NCBI GenBank assembly: GCA_001630475.1
Contig: KV419396.1
Span: 558,001 to 622,000, forward strand
Length of the DNA: 64,000 bases
Reading direction: 5' to 3'
Source of the DNA: Sistotremastrum niveocremeum HHB9708
Lineage: Eukaryota > Basidiomycota > Agaricomycetes > Sistotremastrales > Sistotremastraceae
Shown: positions 13,556 to 23,028 of the stretch, piece by piece
Position numbering within the stretch: position 1 is the first letter of the stretch
Layout: each line of letters begins with the position of its first letter
Notes under the pieces: generated by a model
Told to the model about the DNA's origin: nothing
What the model saw: only the letters and a program-made list of their open reading frames with translations
Databases searched by the model: none
Translations under genes and position numbers: made by a program

Positions 13556-14512
13556 TTAGTCTCTGGAAGAGGATCTACTACGAGATCTGCTATCTCGGAT
13601 GTCATCGCGGCTGCGACTTTTTCGTGCTCGAATAGGGGATCGCGTCCGGGAACGGCTTCTGGTACGACTGCGACTGCGAGAAGAATAAGGTGATCGCGAC
13701 CGCGAACGGGTTCGAGATCGACTTGACCAGGAACGCGTCCGTGAACGGCTGGAACGTAGACTACGACTTCGGCTGAGTGAACGCCTTCCCCTAGGGATGC
13801 CACCTCTTTCGTAGCTGGGGGATCTTCGCCTAACTGCTCGGCGAAGAGGGGATCGAGACCGAGTTTTCGACCGTGGACGATAGGTATCCCTAGGCGGAGG
13901 CGGACGGCGCCCGCCCCTTCCACCCCTTCCACCCCTATAAGAGTTGCCATACGGCGGCGGATGGTATCGATCCCCACCTCGAGATGGTCGTAGAGGAGAG
14001 CGTGACCGGGAACGCGAGGGTGTAAAAGATCTTGGACGGTCGTGTCCGTTTTTTGCGTTGTATGGGCCACGAGTACGGGGAGGAGGAGAGCGAGAGCGAG
14101 GGGAGCGGGTTCGTATTGGGAGGTCGGACAGTTCAACGGTGACTATAGCTCCATCAAGCTGACCGCCGTTCATGTAAGAGACTGCTTGGGACGCTGCAGC
14201 AGTGTCAGCGAATTCGATGGCTGCTTTTCCGCGATTTTGCCCAGCTGAAACATGAACCGTCAGTTGAAGAACATGAAACAGACAAGTGTTCATACATTTT
14301 GCGTAGGTTGGGATGTCAATGAGGGTAATTTCTCCATAAAATCCAAATATCACTTTCAGGTGTTGCTCGACAACGTTGCGGGTAAGGTTCTTCACTATGA
14401 CGACCTTCGCTTTTCCAGAGACATCAGCAGAGACCATCTCTGTATCTTCATCCTTGTCGTGGCTGCCTTGGCTGAGTGGCCGAGGGGATCGAGAACGCCC
14501 TCTCGCGGACAT
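13556..14512 (-). CDS. RNPS1: RNPS1-like RRM/SR splicing and exon-junction factor
   Basis: RNA-binding protein with a Ser/Arg domain, expected to act in splicing and the ASAP/exon-junction complex. Exons on the minus strand are 14296-14512 and 13556-14244 (301 aa). The N-terminus is Arg/Ser/Pro (MSARGRSRSPRPLSQ). A single RRM follows: KVVIVKNLTRNVVEQHLKVI as RNP2 with helix 1, then GQNRGKAAIEF as RNP1. A glycine-rich hinge (SYRGGRGGRGGRR) and a long RS tail end the protein. The 51-nt intron (14245-14295) splits the RRM between FGFYGEITLIDIPTYAK and GQNRG and is itself open in frame; homology to RRMs argues it is removed. The gene converges on NPC1 with about 105 bases between stops. RS-rich paralogues exist in fungi, so the exact orthology is likely but not proven. 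Confidence 0.85.
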   Translation of the reverse strand: MSARGRSRSPRPLSQGSHDKDEDTEMVSADVSGKAKVVIVKNLTRNVVEQHLKVIFGFYGEITLIDIPTYAKCMNTCLFHVLQLTVHVSAGQNRGKAAIEFADTAAASQAVSYMNGGQLDGAIVTVELSDLPIRTRSPRSRSPPPRTRGPYNAKNGHDRPRSFTPSRSRSRSPLRPSRGGDRYHPPPYGNSYRGGRGGRGGRRPPPPRDTYRPRSKTRSRSPLRRAVRRRSPSYERGGIPRGRRSLSRSRSLRSSRSRTRSWSSRSRTRSRSRSPYSSRSRSRTRSRSRTRSPIRARKSRSRDDIRDSRSRSRSSSRD

Positions 14513-14909
14513 TTTGACGAAGGTTGAGAGAGATGCTTACCTAATCATCGTCGCCCGCCATCATTCTCGTATTTTATCTGGCACTGCATTCCGTTCATAA
14601 TTGCGTTCCCGATTACTGAAAGTCGCGTGGATACCACCATTTCCAAGTACAATTGTGGCTAATCTCAAAACGGTGGAGGTTTTAAATTTTGACATATCTA
14701 TATCCGTCTATTGGTTGTTCAACGTTTGATTTTTTTACGATGACCACGATTGGGGTGTTATAGTTATAGGATTCGTATATGCATAGTCCTCGTTGACAAG
14801 ATAGAGACGTGGAGGTCGATATGGGCTCTGGGGCATTGACTACTCAGACTGATCGAATTTGTACTGTGTATATATATCTCTACTTGCACTGCGTTTTGCA
14901 GTCATAGAC
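14513..14909. other. Intergenic: RNPS1 upstream flank
   Basis: AT-richer sequence upstream of RNPS1 with a short tatatata run near 14870. No coding frame, tRNA or family was recognised. It runs straight into the left arm of the inverted repeat. Confidence 0.5.
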
Positions 14910-15077
14910 CACTCTCCTACCCAGAGGTCACCTCAGCTTAAGTCGCTATAAATCCGAGGGCGAAGGAGGACAGCGGAGATCTGAGAGGGCAGACAACGGG
15001 TAGAATATTATCTTTATTTGTACATTGTTTATGTGAACATTTTAAGCGAACAACGACGCGACTAGCTGAGGTGACCT
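14910..15077 (+). repeat. Left arm of a perfect 168-bp inverted repeat
   Basis: Bases 14910-15077 are, as read by eye, the exact reverse complement of 15487-15654 on the other side of the N gap. The arm starts cactctcctacccagagg and ends gctgaggtgacct. The identity continues right up to the N run on the far side, so the true repeat may be longer. No open frame of note lies in the arm. It could be a fold-back or palindromic mobile element, a recent inverted duplication, or an assembly artefact at a gap. Confidence 0.9.
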
Positions 15078-15081
15078 CTGG
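14921..15081 (+). mobile_element. Possible 161-bp MITE-like element, left copy
   Basis: Within the left arm a 161-bp unit begins ccagaggtcacctcagct and ends with its exact reverse complement agctgaggtgacctctgg, i.e. 18-bp perfect terminal inverted repeats. It has no coding capacity. Size and structure fit a miniature inverted-repeat transposable element. No clear target-site duplication is visible (left flank tcctac, right flank caaaag), and no transposase is in the window. Confidence 0.45.
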
Positions 15082-15106
15082 CAAAAGATGTCAGCCGCGC
15101 TCCGAT

Positions 15107-15486
15107 NNNNNNNNNNNNNNNNNNNNNNNNNNNNNNNNNNNNNNNNNNNNNNNNNNNNNNNNNNNNNNNNNNNNNNNNNNNNNNNNNNNNNNNNNNNNNN
15201 NNNNNNNNNNNNNNNNNNNNNNNNNNNNNNNNNNNNNNNNNNNNNNNNNNNNNNNNNNNNNNNNNNNNNNNNNNNNNNNNNNNNNNNNNNNNNNNNNNNN
15301 NNNNNNNNNNNNNNNNNNNNNNNNNNNNNNNNNNNNNNNNNNNNNNNNNNNNNNNNNNNNNNNNNNNNNNNNNNNNNNNNNNNNNNNNNNNNNNNNNNNN
15401 NNNNNNNNNNNNNNNNNNNNNNNNNNNNNNNNNNNNNNNNNNNNNNNNNNNNNNNNNNNNNNNNNNNNNNNNNNNNNNNNNNNNNN
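15107..15486. other. Assembly gap (380 N)
   Basis: Run of 380 undetermined bases lying between the two inverted arms. Apparent open frames crossing it are artefacts of reading N as any residue. The missing sequence probably includes the first four bases of the right-hand 161-bp element. Confidence 0.99.
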
Positions 15487-15654
15487 AGGTCACCTCAGCT
15501 AGTCGCGTCGTTGTTCGCTTAAAATGTTCACATAAACAATGTACAAATAAAGATAATATTCTACCCGTTGTCTGCCCTCTCAGATCTCCGCTGTCCTCCT
15601 TCGCCCTCGGATTTATAGCGACTTAAGCTGAGGTGACCTCTGGGTAGGAGAGTG
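15487..15654 (-). repeat. Right arm of the 168-bp inverted repeat, with second MITE-like copy
   Basis: Reverse complement of 14910-15077 with no mismatch seen. It contains the second copy of the 161-bp unit, ending agctgaggtgacctctgg at 15643; its first four bases fall in the N run. The identity extends 11 bp outward beyond the unit (gtaggagagtg), so the duplication is larger than the element itself. Confidence 0.9.
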
Positions 15655-16857
15655 AGGTACTAGAGGAGATGACGAACATGGGTAGATCGGAAGCAGTCAC
15701 GGTGTGGACAGTCAAGCACGTGATCCCAGGGCAAACACTCGGTCGCGGCGTTGGGTGTCGTCACTGTCGATCCTCTCGTTAGACTCGTAGAGGTGGGTCC
15801 GTTCATGTATCTTGTATCTTTTGATATTTCTGTATTATGTGTATACACGGGCAGATGTTCCAGAGGTCGCCAGGGGTTCCTGCGCCCGTACGGCTCGCCA
15901 CTACACTTGTGGATATTCAAACAACATATACTAGTATAAGGATATTACCGTGACTACAGTATGTTGCTCAATATGTATGTTCAAGCCTGAAGCACCGATG
16001 GCGCACCTCTATAATAATAAGCAACAATATTATCGTGAAATAGCAGCCGATGCAAAGGCAACAAAGCTACGCTATGACAATGCAGGATTAAACGTCAAGA
16101 GCAGAAGGACAGGCCATGATTTCCGGGTTTGGGGAGTTCAAGAAAATCAGAAACGGTCCAGAGTATGGAGCGGGCGCACTTTGACAGTGGATTAAGAAAC
16201 GGGACTCGTTGCAGAGCATATTCTCAGATTGGAAAGGATGCTCGAAGAGTAACTTACATGTCGGAGTTCGGCAACCTCTAGTATTCATGCTACCTTTATA
16301 CTACTAATGCGATTCTTAACCCAGGATCACTCATCGCCGTCAGAGGGCTACTCTTTTTGGTATTAATGTCGCCGAGGCCGGGGGCCATATCTATTGCTCA
16401 CTATTATCACACGACTCTTTGGTGCCTTGGACATCCTGACCTCCTCGAACAACACGGAAGACCTTGGTTGTGGCAAACCCGAGCATCAAGTTTTTAATAT
16501 TCCACGCAAAGCGGGGGTGACCGATGAGTGTTCTCTATTCAACCCCTTTGCTAATACCCTGTTTAATCCACGTCTCGAACAATCCCTTTGCCCGGTATAG
16601 AGTCGTCCTTGCCAACTTCAGGGTCATTGGGGCCATATACATGTACCGCGACGCCGTGTCGCAGCTGTAGCTAAATTGAACGTGGACAAAATGGAACGCA
16701 AGCGAACTTCTACATACAAAGATATTAAGAGTTACGATTGTACAAAATACATGCCCCCTGAATTTTTTGTGCTGACAGCTCGTGAAGATGCCTATTTTGG
16801 TCACGTGTGTACCCTTTAGCTTTCCAGTGACTCGACTTGCAACGTTTCCGGACCACA
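15655..16857. other. Gene-poor stretch between the inverted repeat and FRS2
   Basis: About 1.2 kb with no supported gene. Several frames of 60-107 codons exist on both strands, but none shows a known motif, a plausible splice structure or codon use like the neighbours. It may be decayed sequence associated with the adjacent repeat, plus the FRS2 promoter at its right end. Confidence 0.5.
16802..16807. promoter_or_regulatory. CACGTG E-box upstream of FRS2
   Basis: Palindromic CACGTG (in tcacgtg) about 50 bases before the FRS2 ATG. It is the core site of Cbf1/bHLH factors in fungi. Position and sequence are observed; function is inferred. Confidence 0.3.
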
Positions 16858-18750
16858 ATGGAGAAATTACAACAATTCATCCTCTCAACTCTCGATAAGG
16901 ATGAATCAATCTCAGATACCCGGCGACTAGCTCTCGTCGCTGATGCTGACATTCCACCTCCTTCCTCTGCAGAAGGACAGCAAGCCATTCAGGGCGCATT
17001 GAGCTCGTTGTCCAGTCGAGAGGTCTGTCAAATGGAGTACAATTCCATCAATACTTACTCACCATTGATTGTTCCCGAAGATGGTCACTTTCGAAACGCA
17101 TGAAGATGTTTCTTATGCTTTGAAACCCGAAGGAGAACAGATCGCTCGAGAGGGTTCACATGAAGCACGAGTCTGGGCCGCTCTTCCAGCGAAGGGAAAA
17201 GGGACGCCTCTTAGTGCCAAAGAGATCATTCAAGTCGTTGGTGCGGAATCTGCCAAGATTGGCCAGGGGAAGGCAATTAAAGCCAAGTGGATCGAGAAGG
17301 ATGGCGCTGGCTTCGTGAAAGCTGTAAGCCCGGTGACCTACTTTCGCGATGGCGAGATCGCTCACTTTGCAATAGACCGACAAAATCCAGGACACTACTC
17401 AACTCGATCTCCAAGAAATTCAGTCTTCGGGCACAGTTGCTGCCGGGGAGAAAGTCTTGTCCGAACTCAAGAAACGCAATCTGATAGTCCTAAGGTTGGT
17501 CCATCCATCCGCATGAAGCAGCAGGCTGAATAAATATCAAGGAAGTCGCTTTGGTACACTGTCCACAAAGGACCCCAGTTCAGCACCTCCGTGCAGAAAC
17601 CGGAAACTGACCTCACGGTCGATATGTTGACGAGGTTCGTTTCCTGCCGTTTTGTTCCATCCACTACCTGATCTATAAACACACAGTGGTGCCTGGAAAA
17701 CTTCAAACTTCAAAAAGTATAATTTCGAAGCCGAAGGAGCTCCGACGAGCAGTGGTGCTCTACATCCTCTGCTGAAGGTCCGCGAAGAGTTCCGTAATAT
17801 TTTCTTAGAGATGGGGTGAGTGCGATCTTTTGCTATCATCAAAGTCTCATCTCATATCGCGTCTCCCTACAAGTTTCGCTGAGATGCCCACTTCACAATA
17901 CGTCGAGTCAAGCTTCTGGAATTTTGACGCTCTTTTCGTCCCTCAGCAACATCCAGCTCGCGAGTCCCAGGACACTTTCTTCATCTCAGACCCAGCCGCA
18001 GCACTCCCTCCCCCAAAAGCTTACTACCAGAGCGTCGCAACAGTACACGAGAAAGGAGGTTACGGATCTCTTGGATATCGAGCGCCATGGTCCACCGAAG
18101 AATCGCACAAACTAGTTCTTCGCACTCACACTACGGCCTGCTCGGCGCAACTGTTGAGAAAATTGGCTACGCAGCCCGGAGGGTTCAAGCCTGCTAAACT
18201 CTTCAGTATTGACCGCGTCTTCCGTAACGAAGCAACGGACAATACACATCTCGCAGAGTTCCATCAAGTTGAAGGCGTCATAGCCGATCATGAATTGACA
18301 TTGCCAGATTTAATAGGTGGCTCGAAGCCCAGAACTTGCCTATACAAAGCTGATATATCCCTATAACAGGCTTTTTGCACACTTTCTTCAGTAAAATGGG
18401 TTTGAAGAATCTCCGTTTCAAGCCTGCCTATAACCCTTACACCGAACCTTCAATGGAAATCTTCGCTTTCCACCCCGCCCTCAATAAATGGGTAGAAATA
18501 GGTAACAGTGGAATGTTCCGACCCGAAATGTTAGAGCCTATGGGCTTCCCGAAAGATGTTCGTGTTCATGGCTTTGGTTTGAGCTTGGAGCGACCTACCA
18601 TGATTCGGTATGTATTGCTTCATGACCTTGCGCCTGAATTTCTCACTCATGTCCATCACCTTCAGTTATGGCATCAGCAACATCCGAACGCTAGTCGGTC
18701 ATAAAGTAAATGTAGACTGGGTAGAGAACAGCGCAGCAGTCAGATTTTAG
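16858..18750 (+). CDS. FRS2: Phenylalanyl-tRNA synthetase alpha subunit, cytosolic
   Basis: Catalytic subunit of the alpha2-beta2 enzyme that charges tRNA-Phe. Exons 16858-17022, 17081-17323, 17376-17494, 17542-17634, 17687-17815, 17874-18316, 18370-18607, 18666-18750 give 504 aa, the family length. The N-terminal winged-helix region ([32 protein letters not shown]) precedes the class II core: [19 protein letters not shown], motif 2 in [20 protein letters not shown], the [14 protein letters not shown] stretch that helps bind phenylalanine, and motif 3 in [20 protein letters not shown]. The protein ends [13 protein letters not shown]. The gene converges on UFE1, with 64 bases between the two stops. 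Its partner beta subunit is also in this window at 32.9-35.3 kb on the same strand. Confidence 0.96.
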
Positions 18751-18814
18751 TTAAATCTTGTAATTCATAGAGAATGGATAAATGGATAAGAATGGAAGTT
18801 CGTGTAGTGCAGCA

Positions 18815-20099
18815 TCAGTAATAATGTAAGAAAAGTAAAGCGAAACTTGATCCGATCAAGAAGACTAGAATGAACAGTCGACTATCTTTGCCTCTCCGCC
18901 GTGCCTCTCTCAGCTGTACATTCGCTCTTTCGACAGTACTCGAGCTAGCGATTGCATCATCGTATAATTGATCTGTGATCTCCGTCTGTTGAGTGAGATG
19001 GGTCACAAGTTCTGTCTGAAGAGCCGCAATATCGAGTAGACTCGACTCGGCCTTTTGAACTGCAGCCAAAGTCGTCTGGAGTCCGCGCAATAACGCCGCA
19101 TTCTCAGACTCAAATTGCTGGATTTGAGCTTGAGTTAGCTCTTCCTCAGGCTCGGAATCCTCGTCTTCAGGTTGATATGACTGTGGTGGCGGTGTTGGGT
19201 ACGCCGCGCTTGGCAGACTAGTAAATCTGCTCAGACTGGATGCAAGTCCCGAGCTCGAGCCGCTATCTTGCGGTCTCGTGGATCCATTAGGACTCGAGAT
19301 ATTTGTCCCATCCAACCCCATTGTAAGGGCTTCTCTGGCGGCTCCGCTACCAAGCGTCTTGGCTCGACCGAGTTGGCGATTGATGCGTTCTTCTTGCATG
19401 TCTCTCTGTATTTGACTGGCTCTGGCGAGCCGTCGATTAAGATACCACGTTATGCTCGCATGGTGTGCCGCTATAAAATCGGAAGCCGAAGTCTCGGAGA
19501 GGACTGCAGGAGACGCAAGTCGGGCAGGAAGGAATCTAGCGAGAGGGGATTTGACAGTAGTTGTTTGTTGTCTCACTGCGGAAATTTCGTTAGCAGGAAT
19601 ATTGAATAATTAGATTAGAGTGCTTCACGTTTCTCCACCGTCTCCAATTCTTTGACTCGGTTGGCACAGCGACTAAGGATTTGCCGGGCTTGAATATCAA
19701 ACTGATCCCTCTGTTCGTTGGAGAGATGTGTAATGTTCTCCCATGGGTTGGAACTGCTCTGAGGATCTGGCGACCTTGAGGCGTGCGTCAGGAATGACGG
19801 GACAGTGTCAATGTCGAGGTATGGTTTCCGGATGCTTTCTAGCATGCGGTTGAGTTGGTCTATATGGCTTAACTTGATGATATTAGAGTGACGAGATCAC
19901 GACTATTTTTGATACTCACAACGATGTAAGCCTCAGCCAGATATTGCTTCAAGCTCATAATCGTTGAAGGCTGCTCGTCGGGAGGCCCACGATTCTGAGA
20001 AAGCGGTCTGTTTCCTTTCCTGACATCTCCATGGGTCTGACGGGTTTTAATTTCCTGGACTAGACTCTTGAAAGTTGGTGTTTGACTGGTAAAGCCCAT
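18815..20099 (-). CDS. UFE1: Syntaxin-18/Ufe1-type ER t-SNARE
   Basis: ER Qa-SNARE for fusion of retrograde Golgi-to-ER vesicles. Minus-strand exons 19920-20099, 19629-19872, 18815-19575 (394 aa). The N-terminal syntaxin-18 domain is recognised from TPTFKSLVQEIKTRQ, SLKQYLAEAYIVLSHIDQLN and RKPYLD, then WENITHLSNEQRDQFDIQAR and SPLARFLPARLASP. A Ser/Pro linker leads to an acidic patch (EDEDSEPEEELTQAQIQQFE) and the SNARE coiled coil (ENAALLRGLQTTLAAVQKAE, QTELVTHLTQQTEITDQLYD), then a tail anchor (LFILVFLIGSSFALLFLHYY) at the C-terminus. The start is the ATG of MGFTSQTPTF. Intron 1 is 47 nt, intron 2 is 53 nt, and intron 2 shows ctaat/ctaac branch-site candidates. It shares a 334-bp divergent upstream region with the reductase gene. 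Confidence 0.88.
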
Positions 20100-20433
20100 G
20101 CTAACGTCCAATCTGAGGCGTCAGAAGCGCTGACGCGCGTGTACAAAAGCAGAAACATCGGGGTTTGATTTTCTTTACTTTACCACCAAGTCCTGGGTTG
20201 CAAAACCAAAATTTTGCTGGTGTATCATCATGCCAGCTGTATGACTGGTCGTGGTTATAGAGAGCTTAGTATCCTTGTTTGAGGTGGAGGGAAGGGTTTT
20301 CACCGCTTTCTGCCATAGTTTGTGATACACATTTATTCGGTTCGGTCCTGCGCTGTCTTGGGCGATTTATGTTGATACTCTGTCTATAGCGTTGCCACAC
20401 ATATAATCGAATCCCTTCATATAATCTCCTCTG
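20100..20433. other. Shared divergent promoter, UFE1 / cytochrome b5 reductase-like
   Basis: 334 bases between two divergent ATGs. No coding frame is accepted. It probably carries both promoters; no specific element was recognised. Confidence 0.5.
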
Positions 20434-21599
20434 ATGTTTTGTCGAGCGCAACGCTTTGGCCCAATTCCCTTTCAAGTGCGAAGGTCATCCAATGTCGCGA
20501 GAGCGGCGAGCTCGAGGCGTGTCGTATGGTCTATAACTGGCTTGGCCGCCACTGCGACTTTGGGAATATACTGGGCATATGGGAGATCAGAATCACCGCG
20601 CATGAAGACCTCGTACTTCCAACCAATGCACCCTTCTCATTTTACACCCACAATAATATCCTCGTCCACTCCTTCGCCTTCGGATCCCACATCGAAATTC
20701 ATAGAACTGAAAATTCCTCTGTCGTTGTTGCCACCGGACTACCAAGACTTATCTGCTGTGTGGTCATTGTGCATCAAGGACGACGACATTCAGACTGAAA
20801 GGCCATACACCCCCCTCGATGGTATAGATAAAAATGGCAAAGTGCGCCTATGGATTCGCCGCTACCCAGACGGAGAAGTTGGTAGATGGATACACAACAA
20901 GACTGTTGGAAAAAAGCTGGAGATTAGAGGTCCGCTTCAGACAATCGACATGAAAGCGGAAAATGGCAAGTGGGATCATATAATAATGGTATTTCATCCG
21001 TCTATTGACATGAAAGCTATCTGACAGACCAAGATATCAGGCGGCACAGGCATAACGCCATTCTACCAATTAATGCACCAAGTTTTTTCTGGCAACAAGC
21101 CTGGTTCCGGGTTTGAAAACACTCGGTTCACGCTGCTTCATTCCTCAAGGACATACTCTCAATTACCGCCGCGGCCAATCCTTGGCCCCTTGTCCTACTG
21201 GGCCGACCGATACAAGGACCGATTTGCCATGAAACTTTTTGTGGATTCTGCAGAAGACATGGGATCGTCTAATGTCCATCGAGTTACGGTCCGCCGGATT
21301 GCTCGCGGTGACGTCGAAGCTGCAGCTTTGATTATGGGAGAAAATAAATCCGAAAAAGGTATCATCGAACGTATCCGCCCTGCTCAGAAAGATGTTGTCG
21401 GGCAACTGGATAGAACGTTGGTTTTAGTTTGTGGACCAGATCCGTAAGTTGTCCCTGTGTAAATTGCGTCCTAGCTGACGCATTTTCTAGCATGGTCGCT
21501 GCGATTGCTGGTCCTCGAGCGCGAGACCTCAGTCAAGGCCCAGTGAGGGGTATACTGGGTGATTTAGGCTTCGATAATAGCAGTGTTAAGAAATTGTAG
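20434..21599 (+). CDS. Mitochondrial cytochrome-b5-reductase-like FAD/NAD(P) oxidoreductase
   Basis: Flavoprotein of the ferredoxin-NADP-reductase superfamily, predicted to move electrons from NAD(P)H to a heme or quinone partner. Exons 20434-20988, 21034-21443, 21491-21599 (357 aa). A basic, Ser/Arg-rich N-terminus (MFCRAQRFGPIPFQVRRSSN) followed by one hydrophobic helix (WSITGLAATATLGIYWAYG) suggests mitochondrial targeting and a membrane anchor. The FAD site motif is TERPYTPLDG. The NAD-binding motifs are MISGGTGITPFYQLMHQ and LVCGPDPMVAAIAGP. The second-exon start at 21034 is preferred over 21028 because it restores the family's IIMISGGTGITP. It resembles fungal Mcr1/CYB5R-like proteins but the exact member is uncertain. 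It converges on the first TVP38 gene with 24 bases between stops. Confidence 0.85.
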
Positions 21600-21623
21600 T
21601 GATGTGTAGTGTTATTCGACAAC

Positions 21624-22803
21624 TTAAGTGGAATTATATCTTCTGCCAGACTCAAAATCACGTAGCAGTGGGGCTCCTTCGTCGACTTCCTCTAGTGCAT
21701 CTACGGCCGCAGCGTCAACTTCAGGAGGGAGCCTTTTCAATTTCCGGATTTCCATTTGAGTCCACCGATGTACAAGCCTGAACACAGTCAATCGGTTGAA
21801 ATGGCGCACAACTATATGACACATACGCTCCGGTAACCAGAATTAGGACGATGGTCAGAGCAATGACTACAGCATTGATGATCTTCGTGTCTGTGCACGA
21901 ATAGTTAATGACACCCGTACAACTCAACTCGAACGACCTACTAGTGTCCATTTCCCCTCTCCTATGACCATCCGAGAATTTCGCAATCTGCGATCCAACG
22001 AAAACAGGAAGGCAAGCCTTTGGTAATGTGCATAATGTAGCAACGAAGAATTGCCAGAAAGAAACGCCTTCGACGCTGGCAAAGAATGCATTGGAATAAA
22101 CCCAAGGTGGGAAACCAGAGATGCGGATGAGGATAATCAACGGCAACCCTTTTTCACGCTTGGGGAACAAATGATGAGGGGAAGGATATGAAGATATTCT
22201 GAAAGGGGCTCACGATGACGGCCTCGAGTGCTTGCCAGCGCTCATTGGTTGTCGCCCAGGCTTGAACACGACTTTTGAAAGCCCAACGCAAGACTAGGAA
22301 GACGAGACACGCAGCCACCACCGCCGAGGGAGCACCGATAAGGTATCCACGTCTAAAGCCGTACGTGAATCCGCAGACATTCAATGTGGTGTCGAACCCA
22401 ATCAAAGGAGGAAAAGATGCGACAACTGGAACATTAATCTAGTTAGCAATCCCCGGAGTCTTATGCAGCAGAAAAGCTCACCGATGATGCCCACAAGGAT
22501 GAGCCAACCATACGGAATATGCTCGAGCTCTTGAGCGCTGTCGTAAAGTGCTTGGGCCAAGCGTGCCGGAGTGAATACGATGAGAGCCGTGAAGAGTACG
22601 ATGTGGAACACAATCAGAAACCAAAAGACAGACTAGATATTGTCATCGTTGCTCTCATTAGCTTCATCAACCCGGGACTACTGCAAGCTTGGACCGACCT
22701 TCCCCAGCCAATTCAAGCGCTTATAGCGGACGACGGCCTCACGACAGTAGTGCACGGTCTTCTGAAAAGGCCACAGGAGAACTGCTTTCATCTGGACTGT
22801 CAT
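21624..22803 (-). CDS. TVP38: TVP38-family Golgi membrane protein (copy A)
   Basis: SNARE-associated Golgi (VTT/DedA) family protein, predicted lipid-handling multi-pass protein of Golgi/TGN. Minus-strand exons 22699-22803, 22482-22632, 22214-22425, 21942-22158, 21827-21890, 21624-21777 (300 aa) with consistent phases. Hydrophobic segments include FHIVLFTALIVFTPARLAQ, the re-entrant core SFPPLIGFDTTLNVCGFTYG and the family signature LIILIRISGFPPWVYSNAFF, then KIINAVVIALTIVLILVTG. The C-terminus is acidic and cytosolic (EEVDEGAPLLRDFESGRRYN). The first ATG in frame gives only a short N-terminal tail, unlike copy B. Copy B lies directly upstream on the same strand with the same exon order, which indicates tandem duplication. 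Confidence 0.88.
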
Positions 22804-23028
22804 ATCGTAAGAGAGAAGGGCCGCAGTGCATCGCGGTTACAGACGCCGAATTGAGCTGAGAACAGTTAGCGTCGAAGCCGCGCGCTTCTTGGCGTCGCTA
22901 GCAAGGCGCTGTGCAAGGGAAGCTCCATGATCGGCGCAGAAGAAAAAATTGGACTGGATATTGACGGTGATGATAGCGTACAACCCAAGTAAAGAAAGCA
23001 ATAGCGATACAAATATAAGGATAGCCTT

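Noticed and set aside
13501-14136. Long minus-strand frame of 211 codons within RNPS1
   Set aside because: Alternative frame of the repetitive RS-coding DNA; the RNPS1 frame has the RRM motifs.
14463-14480. tRNA-like A box (tggctgagtgg) suggesting a Ser/Leu tRNA
   Set aside because: It lies in the RNPS1 N-terminal coding exon and no matching B box or acceptor stem follows.
15062-15522. Three open frames of 143-144 codons spanning 15,062-15,522
   Set aside because: They consist almost wholly of N; artefact of reading through the gap.
15660-16858. Frames of 66-107 codons (15,660-15,920; 15,950-16,195; 16,535-16,858)
   Set aside because: No motif, no plausible introns and amino-acid composition like random sequence.
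22519-22854. Plus-strand frame of 111 codons over the 5' part of TVP38-A
   Set aside because: Antisense to the spliced TVP38-A exons, which carry recognisable membrane segments.
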